Translations under genes and position numbers: made by a program
Notes under the pieces: generated by a model
Databases searched by the model: none
Seen by the model: only the letters and a program-made list of their open reading frames with translations
What the model was told of the DNA's origin: nothing
Part shown: positions 61,272 to 64,000 of the stretch, piece after piece
Layout of the letters: every line of letters begins with the position of its first letter
Position numbering within the stretch: position 1 is the stretch's first letter
DNA from: CAWGCA01 sp963820955
Lineage (GTDB): Bacteria; Pseudomonadota; Gammaproteobacteria; Chromatiales; Chromatiaceae
Reading direction: 5' to 3'
DNA: 64,000 nt
Assembly: GCA_963820955.1 (NCBI GenBank)
Contig: CAWGCA010000047.1
Location: forward strand, 124,001-188,000

Positions 61272-62338
61272 CAGAGGTTCGGGTAAAGCCGGCCGGGGTT
61301 GAAGATGCGATCGGGATCGAAGGCCTGTTTGAGCCTTCGATGCAGCGCCATGGAGGCGGTAGAGAGGGGCTGGAATATCCCGCCGCTGCGATCGCCGCCG
61401 CGAAACAGGGTTCCATGGCCGCCGGCCTGTCGGGCTGCCGCGAAAATGCCTTCCGAATCTGCATCGGTGATCAGCCAGCGTTGTGCCCCGCCCCAGTCGA
61501 TCAGCTGCTTGCCCGGCAGTGCCAAGGGGTCGGCGGCCGGTGCGACCGAGAGGCGCCACAGGGGCTGGCCGGTCTGGAAAAAGGCGTGCCGCTGTTCGCG
61601 GATACCCCGCCAGAAGTTGTCGCCGTCTGCCAGTAGGTCTCCGCCGATCTGCTTTTGCCCGGCGCGAATTCCCTTAGCCGTTCCGGACAACCGAAGATGC
61701 AGTTGCAGGCCGTCGTAACAGGCTGCGGACAACGGCAGGGGCGTCCCGGCCCAGCGGTTCATCTGTCGGATCGCCTGTTCCGGGCTCTGTTCCTGAAGCA
61801 GGGTGATTTCCTGCTCCGGTGCGGGTAATATCTTGAGGCTGATCTCGAGTATTACTCCCAGGGTGCCGAGCGCCCCGGTCATCAACCGGGAGAGGTCGTA
61901 GCCGGCGACATTTTTCATCACCTCGCCGCCAAACCGCACTATCTCGCCTCGCCCATTGATCATCCGGATACCGAGCACGAAATCGCGGGCCGACCCGGTG
62001 TAGGGCCGCCGGGGCCCGGACAGGCCGCAGGCGATGGTGCCCCCCAAAGTCGCGCCTTCGCCGAAATGCGGCGGCTCGAACGGCAGCATTTGCTGCTGGC
62101 CCGCGAGTGCCGCCTTCACCTCCGCAAGGGGCGTTCCCGCCCGGGCGGTGAGCACCAGCTCCTTCGGCTCGTAGTTGACTATCCCCCTATGCCCGCCCAG
62201 GGACAGAGGGCTGCCCGTGGGCTCCCTGCCGAAGAACATCTTGGTGCCTGCGCCGGTCAGATTCAGCGGAGTGTGGTCGGCAATCGCTGCTGTGACCGCC
62301 CGTTGCAGCTTGGGGCTGATGTCGGTATCAGCCGTCAT
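61271..62338 (-). CDS. glcE: Glycolate oxidase FAD-binding subunit
   Basis: This is a 355-residue subunit with an FAD-binding type 4 (PCMH) domain. NLTGAGTKMFFG and HRGIVNYEPKELVLTARAGTPLAEVKAALAGQQQMLPFEPPHFGEGATLGG at the N-terminus bind the flavin, and GEVMKNVAGYDLSRLMTGALGTLGVILEISLK is a strong family match. The C-terminal portion ends RIFNPGRLYP. It overlaps glcD by four bases and glcF by one. With GlcD and GlcF it forms the membrane-associated enzyme that oxidises glycolate to glyoxylate. Confidence 0.96.
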   Translation of the reverse strand: MTADTDISPKLQRAVTAAIADHTPLNLTGAGTKMFFGREPTGSPLSLGGHRGIVNYEPKELVLTARAGTPLAEVKAALAGQQQMLPFEPPHFGEGATLGGTIACGLSGPRRPYTGSARDFVLGIRMINGRGEIVRFGGEVMKNVAGYDLSRLMTGALGTLGVILEISLKILPAPEQEITLLQEQSPEQAIRQMNRWAGTPLPLSAACYDGLQLHLRLSGTAKGIRAGQKQIGGDLLADGDNFWRGIREQRHAFFQTGQPLWRLSVAPAADPLALPGKQLIDWGGAQRWLITDADSEGIFAAARQAGGHGTLFRGGDRSGGIFQPLSTASMALHRRLKQAFDPDRIFNPGRLYPNL

Positions 62339-63837
62339 GGGGCTGAGGGCTCACGCTCGCTTGGGGCGGTGAGCGTATCCTTCCCCAGACTGCGATACTC
62401 GGAACAGTGCCTTGGCCGGGGTATGACCTTGCCTGGATTGAGCAGGCCGTCGGGATCAAAGGCCCGCTTGACGGCTCGAAACTGCTCCAGTTCGGCGGGA
62501 CTGAACTGGACACACATCTGGTGCAGCTTCTCGTGTCCCACGCCGTGTTCTCCGGTAATGGTGCCACCTACCCGCACGCAGAGCTCCAGAATATCTGCCC
62601 CCAGTTCTTCGGCGCGCGTCATTTCACCCGGGCGGTTGGCGTCATAGAGGATCAGTGGATGCAGGTTACCGTCACCCGCATGAAAGACGTTGGCCACCAG
62701 CAGGTCGTAGTGCCGGGACAGCTCACTGATGCTGGTCAGTACCTCGGGCAGGCGCTTGCGGGGCACCGTGCCATCCATGCAATAGTAGTCAGGTGCCAGC
62801 CGGCCTACCGCGGGGAACGCCGATTTGCGGCCTTGCCAGAAGGTCAGGCGCTCCTGTTCGTTGCGGGCGGTGCGGACCTCGGTGGCTCCGCACTCAAGCA
62901 ACAGAGAGCGGATGCGCATGGCATGTTCGGAGACCTCTTCGTTACTGCCGTCCACCTCGCACAGCAGAATGGCGGCGGCATCGGTGGGGTAACCGGCGTG
63001 GACGAAGTCCTCAGCGGCCTGGATCGCCAGTCCGTCCATCATCTCCAGGCCGGCCGGAATGATCCCCGCGGCGATAATCTCGCCCACAGCCTCTGCCGCC
63101 TTGACTACGTCATCGAAGGCGGCCAGCATCACCTGGGCCCGTTCGGGCGTGGGTAGAAGCTTGATTCGCACCTCCACCACGATACCGAGCATGCCCTCGG
63201 AGCCCGTCATCAGGGCAACCAGGTCGTAACCCGCCGCATCCAGGGATTCGCCGCCGATGGTGATCAGCTCCCCGTCGGCCATGACCAGGGTGATCGCCAG
63301 GATATTGTGCACGGTAAGGCCGTATTTGAGGCAGTGCACCCCGCCGGAGTTTTCCGCCACATTGCCGCCGATAGTACAGGCGATCTGGGAGGATGGGTCT
63401 GGCGCGTAGTACAGCCCCTGGGCCTCTACTGCCTGGGAGATGGCCTGGTTGCGCACTCCGGGCTCCACCCGGGCCGTGCGGTTGAGCGGGTCGACTTCCA
63501 GGATTCGATTAAACTTGGCGAGACTGAGCAGCAAACCGTCTGCCAGCGGCAGTGCCCCGCCAGAGAGGCCGGTGGCGGCGCCCCGTGCGACCACCGGCAC
63601 CCCGCGCCGGTGGCAGATTCGCATTATCTGCTGCACCTGTTGCACAGTGTCAGGCAGCACGGCCACCAGGGGCATTTGCCGGTAGGCGGGCAGGCCATCG
63701 CATTCGTACGGGCGCAGGGCCTCGGCCTCGTGGATTATCGCCGCGGCGGGCAGGAGCTTTTCCAGTTCCGCGACCAGACCTGCCTTGTCCACCGGGGTGA
63801 TGCTTTGCTCCTGCTGCGGGGATGGTCGCTGGTTCAC
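62335..63837 (-). CDS. glcD: Glycolate oxidase subunit GlcD
   Basis: This is the 500-residue catalytic flavoprotein subunit. The FAD-binding domain (residues 50-230) includes VVARGAATGLSGGALPLADGLLLSLAKFNRI and IGGNVAENSGGVHCLKYGLTVHNIL. The C-terminal oxidase domain has VFHAGDGNLHPLILYD and the signature GGTITGEHGVGHEKL. It ends FDPDGLLNPGKVIP before a 30-residue tail. The start is GTG at 63837, which overlaps the stop of glcG (GTGA). A shorter start was not needed. It oxidises glycolate, and possibly D-lactate, in the operon glcGDEFB. Confidence 0.96.
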   Translation of the reverse strand: MNQRPSPQQEQSITPVDKAGLVAELEKLLPAAAIIHEAEALRPYECDGLPAYRQMPLVAVLPDTVQQVQQIMRICHRRGVPVVARGAATGLSGGALPLADGLLLSLAKFNRILEVDPLNRTARVEPGVRNQAISQAVEAQGLYYAPDPSSQIACTIGGNVAENSGGVHCLKYGLTVHNILAITLVMADGELITIGGESLDAAGYDLVALMTGSEGMLGIVVEVRIKLLPTPERAQVMLAAFDDVVKAAEAVGEIIAAGIIPAGLEMMDGLAIQAAEDFVHAGYPTDAAAILLCEVDGSNEEVSEHAMRIRSLLLECGATEVRTARNEQERLTFWQGRKSAFPAVGRLAPDYYCMDGTVPRKRLPEVLTSISELSRHYDLLVANVFHAGDGNLHPLILYDANRPGEMTRAEELGADILELCVRVGGTITGEHGVGHEKLHQMCVQFSPAELEQFRAVKRAFDPDGLLNPGKVIPRPRHCSEYRSLGKDTLTAPSEREPSAP

Positions 63838-64000
63838 GCGCTTCTCGTCTCAATTGATGGCAACGGAAAGCCCAGGGCCTCGATCCCGGACAGGGCGCAT
63901 GCTTCGTCCTGCTCTGACTGTGCCCCCGCGACGCCCACAGCGCCAAGGGTTTCCCCTGCCTCATTCCGGATCAACAGGCCACCGGGAAGCGGGATCACTT
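63834..64000 (-). CDS. glcG: GlcG/HbpS-family protein, C-terminal part only
   Basis: The minus-strand frame is open from the right edge to a TGA at 63834-63836 and codes for the last 54 residues of a GlcG/HbpS-like protein: IPLPGGLLIRNEAGETLGAVGVAGAQ, then EQDEACALSGIEALGFPLPS. The GG..I....G..LGAVGVAG and SEQDE-A motifs are typical of the family, which binds haem or other ligands and is found in glc operons, often without a known function. The start lies outside the window. It overlaps glcD by four bases, supporting one polycistronic transcript. Confidence 0.85.
   Translation of the reverse strand, partial: VIPLPGGLLIRNEAGETLGAVGVAGAQSEQDEACALSGIEALGFPLPSIETRSA

Overview
The window looks like the chromosome of a GC-rich, chemolithoautotrophic gammaproteobacterium, probably a sulfur-oxidiser of the Chromatiales or of a related free-living or symbiotic lineage. 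This rests on a form IA RuBisCO operon (cbbL-cbbS-cbbQ-cbbO), a complete glycolate-salvage operon (glcG-D-E-F-B), a LysR-type regulator resembling CbbR, and standard gammaproteobacterial gene orders (rpe-gph-trpE; priA-argS-SPOR protein; feoA-feoB-feoC; aapJQMP). All identifications come from reading the translated sequence; no database search was run. I saw no rRNA, tRNA, CRISPR array, insertion sequence or prophage.

Region 1 (1-10000). Four minus-strand genes form an unusual block: a subtilisin-like protease with a cysteine cluster beside its catalytic serine, a 375-aa protein, a 783-aa beta-rich protein resembling DUF6603 proteins, and a very long protein that runs off the left edge. A 16-bp perfect hairpin separates them from a plus-strand gene resembling LCIB/theta-class carbonic anhydrases. 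Region 2 (10000-21200). This holds rpe-gph-trpE, a DUF3530 hydrolase, the aapJQMP polar amino-acid ABC transporter (aapQ carries a one-base frameshift), a fructosamine-kinase-like protein, an HNH endonuclease, and an AT-rich spacer with DnaA-box-like motifs. Region 3 (21200-34900). This holds priA, argS, a SPOR protein, feoABC, a methyltransferase, a ClC channel, a PPK2 polyphosphate kinase, a membrane methyltransferase-like protein and a phosphomannomutase.

Region 4 (34900-48600). A small membrane protein, a CbbR-like regulator, a TetR/peroxiredoxin divergent pair with two operator-like repeats, a secreted protein with a stop codon in its signal peptide, a reductase with an N-terminal HTH-like segment, a lipoprotein, a FIST-domain protein, a DUF971 protein, a TauE/SafE permease, tex, and several small uncharacterised genes.

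Region 5 (48600-64000), all on the minus strand, is a carbon-metabolism block. RuBisCO genes are preceded by slyD and by a DUF1538 membrane protein with two PII-like proteins, and before those by the glc operon. The genes can be read together: RuBisCO fixes CO2 and CbbQO reactivates it. Its oxygenase by-product 2-phosphoglycolate is handled by Gph (region 2), and glycolate is then oxidised by GlcDEF to glyoxylate and condensed to malate by GlcB. The DUF1538/PII-like cluster and the LCIB-like protein are candidates, by inference only, for inorganic-carbon supply.
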